Source of the DNA: Actinomycetota bacterium
GTDB taxonomy: Bacteria > Actinomycetota > Acidimicrobiia > Acidimicrobiales > Ilumatobacteraceae
Reading direction: 5' to 3'
Length of the DNA stretch: 36,432 nt
NCBI GenBank assembly: GCA_009701715.1
Contig: WLJO01000025.1
Coordinates: 1 to 36,432, forward strand
Shown: positions 19,118 through 27,524 of the stretch, piece by piece
How the letters are laid out: each line of letters opens with the position of its first letter
Numbering within the stretch: the stretch's first letter is position 1
The notes under the pieces: generated by a model
What the model was told of the DNA's origin: nothing
Databases searched by the model: none
Seen by the model: the letters and a program-made list of their open reading frames with translations, nothing else
Position numbers and translations under genes: made by a program

Positions 19118-19123
19118 ACCGTA
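19118..19123 (-). promoter_or_regulatory. Candidate -10 box of a leaderless glycosylase promoter
   Basis: On the minus strand TACGGT is followed by 7 nt and the ATG of the glycosylase gene. The 55-nt divergent gap must hold promoters for both flanking genes. TATGAC at 19133-19138 on the plus strand is a possible -10 for the crotonase. Confidence 0.45.
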
Positions 19124-19165
19124 GCGAACGGGTATGACAAGGCAGGTACATGCCATGATGAGCGA

Positions 19166-19969
19166 ATGGCCGTCCTTGAGATCACCCATCCGCACGAAGG
19201 CATCACACAGATCACGCTGAACCGACCCGACAAGCTGAATGCGATGACGGCGGAGCTGGTTCAGGGCCTGCACGACGCACTTGCCGCGATCGCGGTCGAC
19301 CCGACCTGTCGCGTCGTGGTGCTGACCGGTGCGGGGAGAGGATTCTGCGCCGGGCTCGATCTGACCGGCTACGGCCAGGCGCCCCATACGGAGCACCTCG
19401 GGCCGACTCCGGCCGGGTTCGCCGTGCAGAAACACATCGCCTCGCTTATCCCGCACCTTCGCTCCCTTCCCCAGCCGGTTATCGCTGCGGTGAATGGTCC
19501 GGCTGCCGGCGGCGGGTTCGCACTCGTGCTCGGCTCCGACGTCCGGCTTGGCGCTCGTTCGGCCAAGTTCAATGCAGCGTTCATCCGCATCGGTCTCTCG
19601 GCCTGCGACATCGGAACCAGTTGGGTGCTGCCGCGGCTTATCGGAGCGTCACGCGCGCAGGAGCTCATGCTCACCGGCCGGGTGTTCGACGCCGAGGAGG
19701 CGGGACGAATCGGGCTGGTTGTCGAGGTGGTCGACGACGGCGCGCTCCTGGAGCTCGCATACCTGAAGGCCAAGCAGATCATGCTCAACTCGCCGTTCGG
19801 TGTAGCGCTCACCAAGGAAGGCATGTGGTCCGCGCTCGAGATCCCCGGAATGCAGGCGGCGATCGATCTCGAGAACCGTCAGCAGATCATGGCCTCGGCA
19901 ACGAGCGACCACCGTGAGGCGATGCGTGCATTCATGGAGAAGCGGCCACCGAACTACGTGTGGGGCTGA
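19166..19969 (+). CDS. Enoyl-CoA hydratase/isomerase-family protein (crotonase), atypical active site
   Basis: A 267-residue crotonase. The two oxyanion-hole segments are clear: RGFCAGLDL (58-66) and NGPAAGGGFALVL (110-122), which bind the acyl-CoA thioester. The later region WVLPRLIGASRAQELMLTGR is typical of soil-actinobacterial paralogues. By alignment to rat mitochondrial hydratase, the two catalytic glutamates (Glu144 and Glu164) correspond to Ala119 and Phe139, so simple syn-hydration of an enoyl-CoA is doubtful. Asp148 in SACDIG is a possible alternative acid/base as in isomerase-type crotonases. The start was set at ATG 19166 because upstream in-frame sequence runs into the divergent glycosylase. 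The FAD oxidoreductase begins 6 nt after its stop. Confidence 0.87.
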   Translation: MAVLEITHPHEGITQITLNRPDKLNAMTAELVQGLHDALAAIAVDPTCRVVVLTGAGRGFCAGLDLTGYGQAPHTEHLGPTPAGFAVQKHIASLIPHLRSLPQPVIAAVNGPAAGGGFALVLGSDVRLGARSAKFNAAFIRIGLSACDIGTSWVLPRLIGASRAQELMLTGRVFDAEEAGRIGLVVEVVDDGALLELAYLKAKQIMLNSPFGVALTKEGMWSALEIPGMQAAIDLENRQQIMASATSDHREAMRAFMEKRPPNYVWG

Positions 19970-19975
19970 ACAGAC

Positions 19976-21754
19976 ATGCCTGTCGCCGTGCCAGCGAGAG
20001 GCGTCCTGATCGAGGCAGAGACGTTCGACGATCTCGGTGGCTGGACGCTCGACTCGCAGTTCGAGATCCAGATGGGTTCCCCATATCTGCTCGCCCACGG
20101 CCTCGGGAGGCCCGTCGCTGACGCGCGCACGACGGTCACGGTTCGCGAACCGGGCGAGTACCACGTGTGGGTGCGAACGAAGGACTGGGTACCAGACCAT
20201 CACCCCGGTCGATTTCTGCTCTTGATCGACGGCAAGCGTCTCGATCGCGAGTTCGGCGCGTCCGGTCTCGATTGGGGTTGGGAATCAGGTGGTTGCGTCT
20301 CTCTCGGTACTGGTTCCGTGGAGTTGGCCCTGCGCGACCTGACCGGCTTCGACGGACGGTGCGACGCAATCTTTCTCGGGCTCTCGGAGACCCCGCCGCC
20401 GAATGGGGCGGGCGACTACGCCCTCGCTTGGCGCCGACAACAGCGAGGCCTCCCGGATCAACCCGACGAGGTGCAACCCTTTGATGTCGTCGTGGTGGGC
20501 GGCGGGGTGGCGGGTAGCGCGGCAACGCTGACCTGTGCCCGGTTGGGTCTGCGGGTAGCCCTCGTACAGAACCGCCCGTTCCTCGGGGGTAACGCCAGCG
20601 TCGAGATCGGCCTCACCCCACGCGGCGAGACCGGAGGGGTTGTCCGCGAACTCTCCGCACGCGAACCCAACGGCGACCTCCGCGCCGCTGCGCTCATTGC
20701 CATGGAGCCAAATGCGACGCTCTTCACGGAACACCAGGTGTACCGAGTCGCCAAGGCAGGGGACAGCATCACCTCAGTCGATGCCCGCGAGGCGCGCACA
20801 GGAATCGAGCGCCGTCTTTCTGCGCCACTGTTCATCGACTGCACCGGTACGGCGATCCTCGGTTTGCTCGCGGGTGCCCCCACCATGTTCGGCATCGAGT
20901 CCAGGGCGGAGTTTGGCGAGAGCCTCGCCCCCGATGAACATCTCGAGCAGCATCACGGTCACACCATTTTCTTTCGCACTCGCGAGGCCGATCACGCCGT
21001 GGACTTCCCGGACGTTCCCTGGGCGACGGAGGTGGCGAAGGACTTTGCGAATCTCGGTGGGCAACTCGAACGACCGGGTGTCGACAACGTTGAGGGACCG
21101 ATTGCCGGACCGGCGAGAACACCAGACCCGAACATTCGTCGGCGCATGCTCCAACCCCTTACCCACTTCTGGGAGTACGGGCAATGGCTTGACCCCTACC
21201 TCGACGGTGAACACATTCGTGATCACTTGTTGCGCGCGATCTACGGAACGCTCTCGAACGTGAGATCGCTCGAACCCGACACGTGGGCAAATCTGGAGTT
21301 CGACTGGGTGGGCTACGTACCCGGCCAGGGGGAGTTCCACCGGTACGTCGGCGATTACGTCCTCACGGAGACCGATATCCGGGAGCACCGCCATTTCGAT
21401 GATGCTGTGGTTCGCAATTCGGGTGCGTTCTGTCTGCACCACCCGATCGACGACCGTTACGACTTCCGCCTGAGGGATTGGACATGGGACACACGTGATG
21501 GGGAGCCGTTCGAGGTTCCGTTCCGTTGCCTGTACTCGGCAACTGTCGACAACTTGATGATGGCCGGCAAGCACATCAGCGTTACCCATGTAGCAGGTTC
21601 GGTCACCAAGTTCCTCGGAAACGGCGGTCAGCACGCCATGGCAACTGCCGCAGCCGCATGGCTCTGCACGAAATACGGGTCACTGCCTCGCGGTATTCAC
21701 GACCAGCATCTCGCGGAACTCCAAGATCTCTGCGCAACGCTGATCTCGAACTGA
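19976..21754 (+). CDS. FAD-dependent oxidoreductase with N-terminal golvesin/CBM-like domain
   Basis: A 592-residue two-domain protein. Residues about 8-150 form an all-beta module with IEAETFDDLGGW, MGSPYLLAHGLGRPV, YHVWVRTKDW and RDLTGFDGRCDAIFL, a pattern I know from golvesin-C-like/carbohydrate-binding-like domains attached to such oxidoreductases. From about 167 a FAD_oxidored (PF12831-type) domain begins with FDVVVVGGGVAGSAATL (GGGVAG at 175-180) and LGGNASVEIGL, and ends with NLMMAGKHISVTHVAGS and a GGQHAMATAAAAW helix. I see no signal peptide, so it should act in the cytoplasm. The substrate is unknown. The N-terminal module suggests a sugar or glycoside. It lies 6 nt after the crotonase gene and is probably co-transcribed. 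Confidence 0.85.
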   Translation: MPVAVPARGVLIEAETFDDLGGWTLDSQFEIQMGSPYLLAHGLGRPVADARTTVTVREPGEYHVWVRTKDWVPDHHPGRFLLLIDGKRLDREFGASGLDWGWESGGCVSLGTGSVELALRDLTGFDGRCDAIFLGLSETPPPNGAGDYALAWRRQQRGLPDQPDEVQPFDVVVVGGGVAGSAATLTCARLGLRVALVQNRPFLGGNASVEIGLTPRGETGGVVRELSAREPNGDLRAAALIAMEPNATLFTEHQVYRVAKAGDSITSVDAREARTGIERRLSAPLFIDCTGTAILGLLAGAPTMFGIESRAEFGESLAPDEHLEQHHGHTIFFRTREADHAVDFPDVPWATEVAKDFANLGGQLERPGVDNVEGPIAGPARTPDPNIRRRMLQPLTHFWEYGQWLDPYLDGEHIRDHLLRAIYGTLSNVRSLEPDTWANLEFDWVGYVPGQGEFHRYVGDYVLTETDIREHRHFDDAVVRNSGAFCLHHPIDDRYDFRLRDWTWDTRDGEPFEVPFRCLYSATVDNLMMAGKHISVTHVAGSVTKFLGNGGQHAMATAAAAWLCTKYGSLPRGIHDQHLAELQDLCATLISN

Positions 21755-21781
21755 GTCGTTCGGCCGTTGATTCGTCAACAT

Positions 21782-21799
21782 GGCGGATAGCGCTCCGCC
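21782..21799. terminator. Hairpin between convergent FAD oxidoreductase and acyl-CoA synthetase genes
   Basis: Perfect 6-bp stem ggcgga/tccgcc with a 6-nt loop, in the 63-nt gap between two convergent stops. A smaller ttga-ttcg-tcaa stem-loop lies just upstream at about 21773. No T-tract follows on either strand, so termination strength is uncertain. Confidence 0.4.
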
Positions 21800-21817
21800 G
21801 GGTGCATCGGCGTTGTG

Positions 21818-23401
21818 TCAGTTGACCATGCGGTCGCGCCCGGCCCAGAAGGGAGCACGAAGATCCTTCTTGAGAATCTTGCCGGAGGGGTTGCGGGGGA
21901 GTGCCTCGAGGAAGTCGACGCTCGTCGGGCACTTGTAGCGCGCAAGCCGCTCGCGGGCGTAGTCGATGATCTCCTGCTCGGTCGGGTTGGTTCCGGGGGC
22001 GCGAACCACCATCGCCTTGGGGGTCTCGCCCCAGCGATCCGAGGGCACGGCGATCACCGCGACATCGGCGATGTCCGGGTGCGACATCAAGGCGTTCTCC
22101 ACCTCTGCGGGGTACACGTTCTCGCCCCCGCTGACGATCATGTCTTTCACCCGGTCGTGGATGTAGAGGTAGCCATCGGCATCGAAGTACCCGGCATCGC
22201 CCGTCCGGAACCAACCCCCGTCCACGATGGACTTGGCGGTCTCCTCCGGCATGTTCCAGTAGCCCTGCATCACCTGGGGTCCCTTCACCCAGATCTCGCC
22301 CACCTCACGGGTCGGTACGTCCTCGCCGGTCGTGGTGTCGACGACACGCACGCTCACGCCCGGGATGGGTAGCCCGCAGCTGCGGAGGCGGTGCCGGTTG
22401 GGGCCGTCGGGGTCGTGATCCGCACCGGGCAGGAGGACGACGGAGCCGGTTGTCTCCGTCGATCCGTAGGCCTGGAGGAACGTACATCCGAACACCTGAA
22501 TGCTTCGCTTGAGGACGTCCTCGCTGATCGGTGACGCTCCGTACAGGAAGATCTCGAGGCTCGAGTAGTCGGCCTCTGCGGCTCCCGGAACCTGGAGCAT
22601 GAACTGGAGCACGGCCGGCACGAGGAAGGCGTGGGTGACGCGGTGGCGCTCGATCACCTTGATGAGCTGTGCCGGGTCCACCTCGCGGACCACCACGCTG
22701 GTGCAGCCGTGGAGCATGCCGCACATCGCCCAACCGCCGCCACCGATGTGGAACAGCGGCATCGCCACCATGTTCACCGAGTCTGCGTCGAGGCGGTAGC
22801 CGTCACGGCTGAGCGGGATCCCCGCGAGAAAGTTGGCGTTGGAGAGCATGACCCCCTTGGGGCGACCGGTGGTTCCGCTCGAGTAGAGCTGGAATGCGAT
22901 GTCGTCCGGACCGGCAGGCACCATCGGGTCCGTGGCGGGCTGGGGGTCGACAGCAGAGCGGAAGTCGATGAAGCCGTCGGCACCACCGATGACGATGACC
23001 GTGGTGACCATGGGGAGGCGGTCGGCGATCGCGTGGAGGACAGGGAGGAACTCCTGGCCGACGATGAGCACCTTGGCCCCCGCATCATTCACGATGTACT
23101 CGACCTCGGGAGCGGCAAGTCGCCAGTTCACGCTGACGGTGACGGCGTTCAGGAGGCCGGCACCGAAGAAGATCTCGAAATGCTCGAGGCTGTTCTTGTC
23201 CAGGAGGGCGATTCGGTCCCCGCTGGACACTCCGCAGGACCCGAGGTAGTTGGCCACCCGGCAGGCCTGTTCGTAGAGGCCACCCCAAGAGATCGTGGTG
23301 TCCCCCTGCACGAGGGCGGGATGATCCCGACGATTCGTTCCGTGAAGGCGGACGATGTCCGGGACGGCGCGCAGGGACAGGAGCGGGGAACCATTGGTCA
23401 T
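21818..23401 (-). CDS. Acyl-CoA synthetase (AMP-forming, ANL superfamily)
   Basis: A 527-residue adenylate-forming CoA ligase, activating a carboxylic acid with ATP and CoA. The P-loop YSSGTTGRPKG is at 173-183. The A5 motif is YGSTETTG, the hinge region is DRVKDMIVSGGENVYPAEVE, and the C-terminal catalytic Lys is in NPSGKILKKDLR. This pattern fits FadD3/medium-chain or aromatic-acid ligases, and the chain length cannot be read. The frame continues upstream inside the ATPase gene, but ATG 23401 gives MTNGSPLLSL, the usual N-terminus, 17 nt after the ATPase stop. It is the last gene of the importer operon, which suggests that it activates the imported compound. Confidence 0.9.
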   Translation of the reverse strand: MTNGSPLLSLRAVPDIVRLHGTNRRDHPALVQGDTTISWGGLYEQACRVANYLGSCGVSSGDRIALLDKNSLEHFEIFFGAGLLNAVTVSVNWRLAAPEVEYIVNDAGAKVLIVGQEFLPVLHAIADRLPMVTTVIVIGGADGFIDFRSAVDPQPATDPMVPAGPDDIAFQLYSSGTTGRPKGVMLSNANFLAGIPLSRDGYRLDADSVNMVAMPLFHIGGGGWAMCGMLHGCTSVVVREVDPAQLIKVIERHRVTHAFLVPAVLQFMLQVPGAAEADYSSLEIFLYGASPISEDVLKRSIQVFGCTFLQAYGSTETTGSVVLLPGADHDPDGPNRHRLRSCGLPIPGVSVRVVDTTTGEDVPTREVGEIWVKGPQVMQGYWNMPEETAKSIVDGGWFRTGDAGYFDADGYLYIHDRVKDMIVSGGENVYPAEVENALMSHPDIADVAVIAVPSDRWGETPKAMVVRAPGTNPTEQEIIDYARERLARYKCPTSVDFLEALPRNPSGKILKKDLRAPFWAGRDRMVN

Positions 23402-23418
23402 GACGAAACCCGTGTTGT

Positions 23419-24423
23419 TCAGTTCGCGGTGCGAAGCGGGAAGTGGCAGGCCACGTAGTGGTCGTCGCCGAGCGCCTGGAGTTGGGGCTCCTCGGCTGCA
23501 CATCGATCCTGTGCGATGGGGCACCTCGTGCGGAAGCGGCAACCCGACGGTGGCATGACGGGTGACGGTATCTCGCCCTGTACCCGTTGGTTGCCTGTCG
23601 GACGGACCTTGGGGTCCGGCACCGGGATCGAGTTGAGCAACACCTGTGTGTAGGGGTGCGCCGGGCGGAGGTACAGGTCGTCGGATTTGGCGACCTCACA
23701 CATCTTTCCGAGGTACATCACGGCAACGCGGTCACTGATGTTCTTCACCACTGCGAGATCGTGGGCGATGAAGACGAGGGTGAGGCCGAACTTGGCCTTG
23801 AGGTCCTCGAGGAGGTTGAGTACTTGCGCCTGCACGGACACGTCGAGCGCAGAGACCGGCTCGTCGCAGATGATCATCTTGGGGTCGAGCACCAGGGCCC
23901 GTGCGATCGAGATGCGCTGGCACTGACCGCCGGAGAACTGATACGGCCTGCTGGAGGCAGCGCGCTCGGGATCGATACCGACCGCCTCGAGTACCTCGTT
24001 GACCTTCTTGAGCCGCTCCTCGGGGGTGCCGATGCCCCAGATGTTCAGCGGCTCCATGACGATGTTGGTGACCTTGCGCCGCGGGTTGAGCGACGAGATG
24101 GGGTCCTGGAAAATCATCTGGATGTTGGTCCGGAGAGTTCGCATGCCCTCGCCGGCGAGCGAGGTGAGTTCCTGCCCACCGAAGGCGATACTCCCGCCGT
24201 TCGGTCGCGGCAACTGCATGATGGCCTTGCCGGTGGTGGACTTTCCGCAACCGGACTCTCCGACGAGACCGAGGGTCTCACCGGGCAGCACGTCGAAACT
24301 GATGCCTGTGACGGCATTGACCTTGAGCCCCGTGCGACCCACCGGGAACTCGACGAGGAGGTCCTCGACGCGGAGCAGGGCGTCGCCCTCGGGGTGCAGA
24401 TGTGCCTTGCCGGTGCCCGCCAT
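23419..24423 (-). CDS. Oligopeptide/dipeptide-type ABC transporter ATPase (OppF/DppF-like)
   Basis: A 334-residue ABC ATPase. Walker A is GESGCGKST, the Q-loop lies in IQMIFQDPISSLNP, the signature is FSGGQCQRISIARAL, and Walker B is MIICDEPVSALDVS. The C-terminal oligopeptide-transporter extension has four cysteines spaced C-X5-C-X6-C-X17-C, identical in spacing to those in the partner ATPase, a possible metal or Fe-S site. The open frame reaches 24954, but ATG 24423 is clearly the start: a perfect AGGAGG lies 8 nt upstream and the ATG overlaps the preceding stop by one base (TGATG). It powers import together with the next gene. Confidence 0.93.
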   Translation of the reverse strand: MAGTGKAHLHPEGDALLRVEDLLVEFPVGRTGLKVNAVTGISFDVLPGETLGLVGESGCGKSTTGKAIMQLPRPNGGSIAFGGQELTSLAGEGMRTLRTNIQMIFQDPISSLNPRRKVTNIVMEPLNIWGIGTPEERLKKVNEVLEAVGIDPERAASSRPYQFSGGQCQRISIARALVLDPKMIICDEPVSALDVSVQAQVLNLLEDLKAKFGLTLVFIAHDLAVVKNISDRVAVMYLGKMCEVAKSDDLYLRPAHPYTQVLLNSIPVPDPKVRPTGNQRVQGEIPSPVMPPSGCRFRTRCPIAQDRCAAEEPQLQALGDDHYVACHFPLRTAN

Positions 24424-25490
24424 CAGGCGATACCTCCTGAGGCCGAGAGGACGCCGGTGGACACGAGTTCGTCCTGCTTGGACTGCCAGCGGGGCGAACC
24501 TACGGGGTGCCAACACGCAAAGGAGTGGTCCGCGGAGGCGGCCTCGAGTTCGGGGATCTCGGCACGGCACTTGTCCTCGGCGTAGGGGCAACGCGGGGCA
24601 AAGCGGCAGCCCGTCGGCGGCGTGATGAGGTCCGGAGGTCGTCCGCCGATCGCGAGCAGGCGGGTGTGCGATGGTTGGTCGAGCCGGGGGATGCTGCGCA
24701 GCAGCGCCTCGGTGTACGGATGCTTCCTGTTCGCGAACAACTCGGTAGTGCTCGCCTTCTCGGCAAGCGTGCCTGCGTACATCACCGCAATCTCGTCGGT
24801 GTGCCCGGCAACCACCCCGAGGTCGTGGGTCACGAGGATGACCGACATGTTCCGGTCCCGGCGTTGGTCCTGGATGAGGTCGAGGATCTGGGCCTGAACC
24901 GTCACGTCGAGCGCCGTGGTGGGCTCGTCGGCGAAAAGCAGCGTCGGGCCGCACGCCAGCGCGATAGCGATCATCGCTCGTTGGCGCATTCCGCCGGAAA
25001 GCTCGTGGGGGTACTGGTCGAGGCGCTTCTCGGGTTCGGGGATGCCGACATCCTGCAGGAGCTTGAGGGCGGTGGCCCTCGCGTTCACCTTGTCCATGTC
25101 CAAATGAACCCTCAACGGTTCGGAGATCTGGTGCCCGATCCTCATGAGCGGGTTGAGGGAGGTCATCGGGTCCTGGAAGATCATCGACATCTCCTGACCC
25201 CAGAATTTTCGCATGCCCTTGAGCCCCAGCGAGGCGAGGTCCTGTCCGGCGTAGAGAACCTCGCCGTGGCGAATCGTGCCGCGTTTGGGGAGCAGACCCA
25301 TGATTGAACGGGCGAGGATGGTCTTGCCGCTTCCAGACTCACCGACGATCCCGAGGGACTTGCCGCGGTCGAGCGTGAACGACACACCGTCGACGGCCCG
25401 GACGACGCCGCGAGCGGTGCTGAAGTGCGTGCGGAGGTTGCGCAGTTCGAGGAGCGTGCCCTCCTGCGGGCGATTGATCGGGGCGGTCAC
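24423..25490 (-). CDS. Oligopeptide/dipeptide-type ABC transporter ATPase (OppD/DppD-like)
   Basis: A 355-residue ABC ATPase forming the heterodimeric motor with the OppF-like subunit. Walker A is GESGSGKT, the Q-loop is in MSMIFQDPMTSLNP, the signature is LSGGMRQRAMIAIAL, and Walker B is LLFADEPTTALDVT. After the nucleotide-binding domain comes the family's C-terminal region with CRFAPRCPYAEDKC and a fourth Cys 17 residues later. The GTG start at 25490 overlaps the permease stop as GTGA. Arrangement and lengths are standard for peptide/nickel-type importers, although this family also carries sugars, opines and other solutes, so the cargo is open. Confidence 0.93.
   Translation of the reverse strand: MTAPINRPQEGTLLELRNLRTHFSTARGVVRAVDGVSFTLDRGKSLGIVGESGSGKTILARSIMGLLPKRGTIRHGEVLYAGQDLASLGLKGMRKFWGQEMSMIFQDPMTSLNPLMRIGHQISEPLRVHLDMDKVNARATALKLLQDVGIPEPEKRLDQYPHELSGGMRQRAMIAIALACGPTLLFADEPTTALDVTVQAQILDLIQDQRRDRNMSVILVTHDLGVVAGHTDEIAVMYAGTLAEKASTTELFANRKHPYTEALLRSIPRLDQPSHTRLLAIGGRPPDLITPPTGCRFAPRCPYAEDKCRAEIPELEAASADHSFACWHPVGSPRWQSKQDELVSTGVLSASGGIA
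24432..24437 (-). promoter_or_regulatory. Strong Shine-Dalgarno of the OppF-like gene
   Basis: On the minus strand AGGAGG precedes the ATG by about 8 nt, inside the end of the upstream ATPase gene. It decides the start at 24423 against a long upstream extension. Confidence 0.7.
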
Positions 25491-26440
25491 AGTGTTGCCT
25501 CTCGGATGTCGAAGCGGCGGGCTACCCGATCACCGATCACGTTGAACGCGAGAACGGTGAGGAAGAGCAGGACGCACGGGAAGAACACGGCCCAACCGCC
25601 ACCCTTGGTGAGGTCGGAGCGGGCCTCGTTGATCATGAACCCCCAGGTGGGGAAGGGCAGCTGCACGCTGAAGCCGAGGAAGGCGAGCCCGCCTTCGGCA
25701 ACGAGCAGTACGGCGAGGCCGGTAAAGGCGACCGAGAACATCGCCGGCAGCAGGTTCGGCAGGATCTCGCGAACGAGGATCCGCCAACTGCTCGCACCGA
25801 GACCGCGTGCGGCCAACACGTATTCGCGCTGAGAGAGGGACAAGGTTTGCGCTCTTACTATTCGGGCGAGCGGGGCGATGCTCAGCAATGTGAGCACGAC
25901 GATGACGCCGAAGAACCGCTTGTCCATCTCGAAGACGCCGAGATTCAGCCGACCGCCCTGGAAGAAGCGGCCGACGACGATGAGCGCCAGGACGATGGCC
26001 GGGAAGGCAAGGAGCACGTCGAAGATGACGGACAGCACACGGTCGTACCAACCGCGGTAGTAACCGGCGAGCATCCCGAGGAGGCCACCGATGACGAGGG
26101 CGGCCACAATCGAGGCAAGACCGATGGTGAGCGTCTTCTGGGCGGCGTAGACGCTCCGGGCAAAGGTGTCGCGCCCGAGTTTGTCGTTGCCGAACCAGTA
26201 CTCACTGCTGGGCTTGCCGCGGTACGAGGCGAGGCGCCTCGCCTCAGCGCCCTTGGGCAGGACGTTGTAGCGGCGCACGAACGGGAGCACGTTTGCAAAG
26301 ACGGCGAGGAACGTGAGCACGACGATGTAGGAGACGGAGAGAACGAGGCCGAACTTCCATTTCCGCAGCGGAGGAATCCGCCTGACGAGGCTCGTGATGA
26401 TGTTCGGCCGCGATGGGATCTCGATGACGGTGTCGCTCAT
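25487..26440 (-). CDS. ABC transporter permease (DppC/OppC-like)
   Basis: A 317-residue inner-membrane permease with an N-terminal transmembrane helix (about 30-50), a periplasmic stretch containing YWFGNDKLGRDTFAR (the DppC hallmark), and five further helices. The EAA loop that contacts the ATPases is in REYVLAARGLGASSWRILVREILPNLLP (core: AARGLGASSWRIL). ATG 26440 was preferred to the ORF's upstream start because it begins MSDTVIEIPSRP and lies 4 nt after the DppB-like stop. Its stop overlaps the next gene as GTGA. Confidence 0.92.
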   Translation of the reverse strand: MSDTVIEIPSRPNIITSLVRRIPPLRKWKFGLVLSVSYIVVLTFLAVFANVLPFVRRYNVLPKGAEARRLASYRGKPSSEYWFGNDKLGRDTFARSVYAAQKTLTIGLASIVAALVIGGLLGMLAGYYRGWYDRVLSVIFDVLLAFPAIVLALIVVGRFFQGGRLNLGVFEMDKRFFGVIVVLTLLSIAPLARIVRAQTLSLSQREYVLAARGLGASSWRILVREILPNLLPAMFSVAFTGLAVLLVAEGGLAFLGFSVQLPFPTWGFMINEARSDLTKGGGWAVFFPCVLLFLTVLAFNVIGDRVARRFDIREATL

Positions 26441-26444
26441 GTCG

Positions 26445-27404
26445 TTACCCCAGTGCTCTGGCGTGGCGGATTCGGGGATCGACCACTGCGTACAGCATGT
26501 CGACCGCAAAGTTGATGATGACCACGGCGAGCGCGAAGAGTGCCGCGCATGCCTGGACCACGAGGAGGTCCTTCTGCTGGACGGCCTGGAAGAGCAAGAG
26601 CCCCATGCCGGGAAGGGCGAAGATCTGCTCCGCGACTACCGCTCCACCGAGGATGCCACCGAACTGCAGCGCAACGCTGGTCATCAGCGAGAACAGCGAG
26701 GAGCGAAGGGCATGTCGCCACAGGATGCGTGCTGGCGAGAGACCCTTGGCCCTGGCCATGACGATGAAGTCGCTCTGCAGGGTGTTCACGAGGTCTGAGC
26801 GCAACAGGCGTACGAAGATAGCCACGAGGCCGACTGCGAGCGTGACGGTGGGAAGCGCGACGTTCTTGAAGTGCTCACCGGGGTTGTCCCACGGCCAGAT
26901 CTTGCTAGCTGCATACGGGAAAATTCGCCATCGGGTGGCGAAGAAGTAACCGAGGAGCACAGCAAGAATGATGTTCGGAAGTGAGACCGCTGCAAACGTC
27001 GCTCCGGAGATGAAGCGGTCGAATGGCCCGTCCCGTCGATAGGCGGCATACACCGCGACAGGGAGCGAGATCGCGAGGGCGAGCACGATGGAGTAGAGCC
27101 CGAGAAGCAGGGTGATCGGCGCGCGTTGGCCGACGAGGGTTCGCACGGAGGCGCCGAGCGTGGGCGAGTTACCGAGGTCGACGGTGACCAGGTTCTTGAG
27201 CCAGTACGCGTAGCGGATGGGGTAGGCACGGTCGAGGTGATAGTGCTTGCGGATTTCCTCGACCCTGGCCTCGGTGCTGTTGAGGGGTCCGGCCAAGTCC
27301 CGTGCCGGATCCTTGCTCGCTGCTTGGATGGCGACCATCGTCACGAAGGTGACGATCAGAAAAACAACGACCAACTGTAAAAAACGCTGTGCGAAGTACC
27401 GCAC
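26445..27404 (-). CDS. ABC transporter permease (DppB/OppB-like)
   Basis: A 319-residue permease starting with a transmembrane helix (RYFAQRFLQLVVVFLIVTFV), followed by a periplasmic domain with HYHLDRAYPIRYAYWLKN and LGNSPTLGASV and then five helices. The EAA loop is in MARAKGLSPARILWRHALRS, followed by GGAVVAEQIFALPGMG, the DppB signature. The GTG at 27404 is chosen because GGAGGG lies about 5 nt upstream and the helix starts right after it. The longer frame to 27479 runs into two hairpins. It pairs with the DppC-like subunit to form the channel. Confidence 0.92.
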   Translation of the reverse strand: MRYFAQRFLQLVVVFLIVTFVTMVAIQAASKDPARDLAGPLNSTEARVEEIRKHYHLDRAYPIRYAYWLKNLVTVDLGNSPTLGASVRTLVGQRAPITLLLGLYSIVLALAISLPVAVYAAYRRDGPFDRFISGATFAAVSLPNIILAVLLGYFFATRWRIFPYAASKIWPWDNPGEHFKNVALPTVTLAVGLVAIFVRLLRSDLVNTLQSDFIVMARAKGLSPARILWRHALRSSLFSLMTSVALQFGGILGGAVVAEQIFALPGMGLLLFQAVQQKDLLVVQACAALFALAVVIINFAVDMLYAVVDPRIRHARALG

Positions 27405-27442
27405 GTTGACCCTCCGGCGACAGGTAGTTCGGTCTGTGATCC

Positions 27443-27474
27443 GTTGGGGCGACGGGTTGCCCCGCCGCCCCAAC
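27443..27474 (-). other. Strong intercistronic hairpin 2 between binding-protein and permease genes
   Basis: Arms gttggggcg and cgccccaac pair perfectly (9 bp). After one mismatch four more G-C pairs close a ttgc tetraloop. No T-tract follows on the minus strand, so it looks more like an mRNA-stabilising or attenuating structure than an intrinsic terminator. Confidence 0.6.
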
Positions 27475-27490
27475 AGCAACGTACTTGGGT

Positions 27491-27520
27491 GTCGGGCCGG
27501 CCGATGGCGACCGGCCCGAC
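27491..27520 (-). other. Strong intercistronic hairpin 1 after the binding-protein stop codon
   Basis: A perfect 10-bp inverted repeat gtcgggccgg/ccggcccgac with a 10-nt loop begins 5 nt downstream of the binding-protein stop. No T-run follows. Such structures protect the upstream mRNA from 3' exonucleases, giving more binding protein than permease. Confidence 0.65.
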
Positions 27521-27524
27521 AGGA

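Noticed and set aside
24424-24954. N-terminal extension of the OppF-like ATPase to 24954
   Set aside because: The extra residues are Arg/His/Pro-rich shadow of the upstream ATPase gene. AGGAGG and the TGATG overlap fix the start at 24423.
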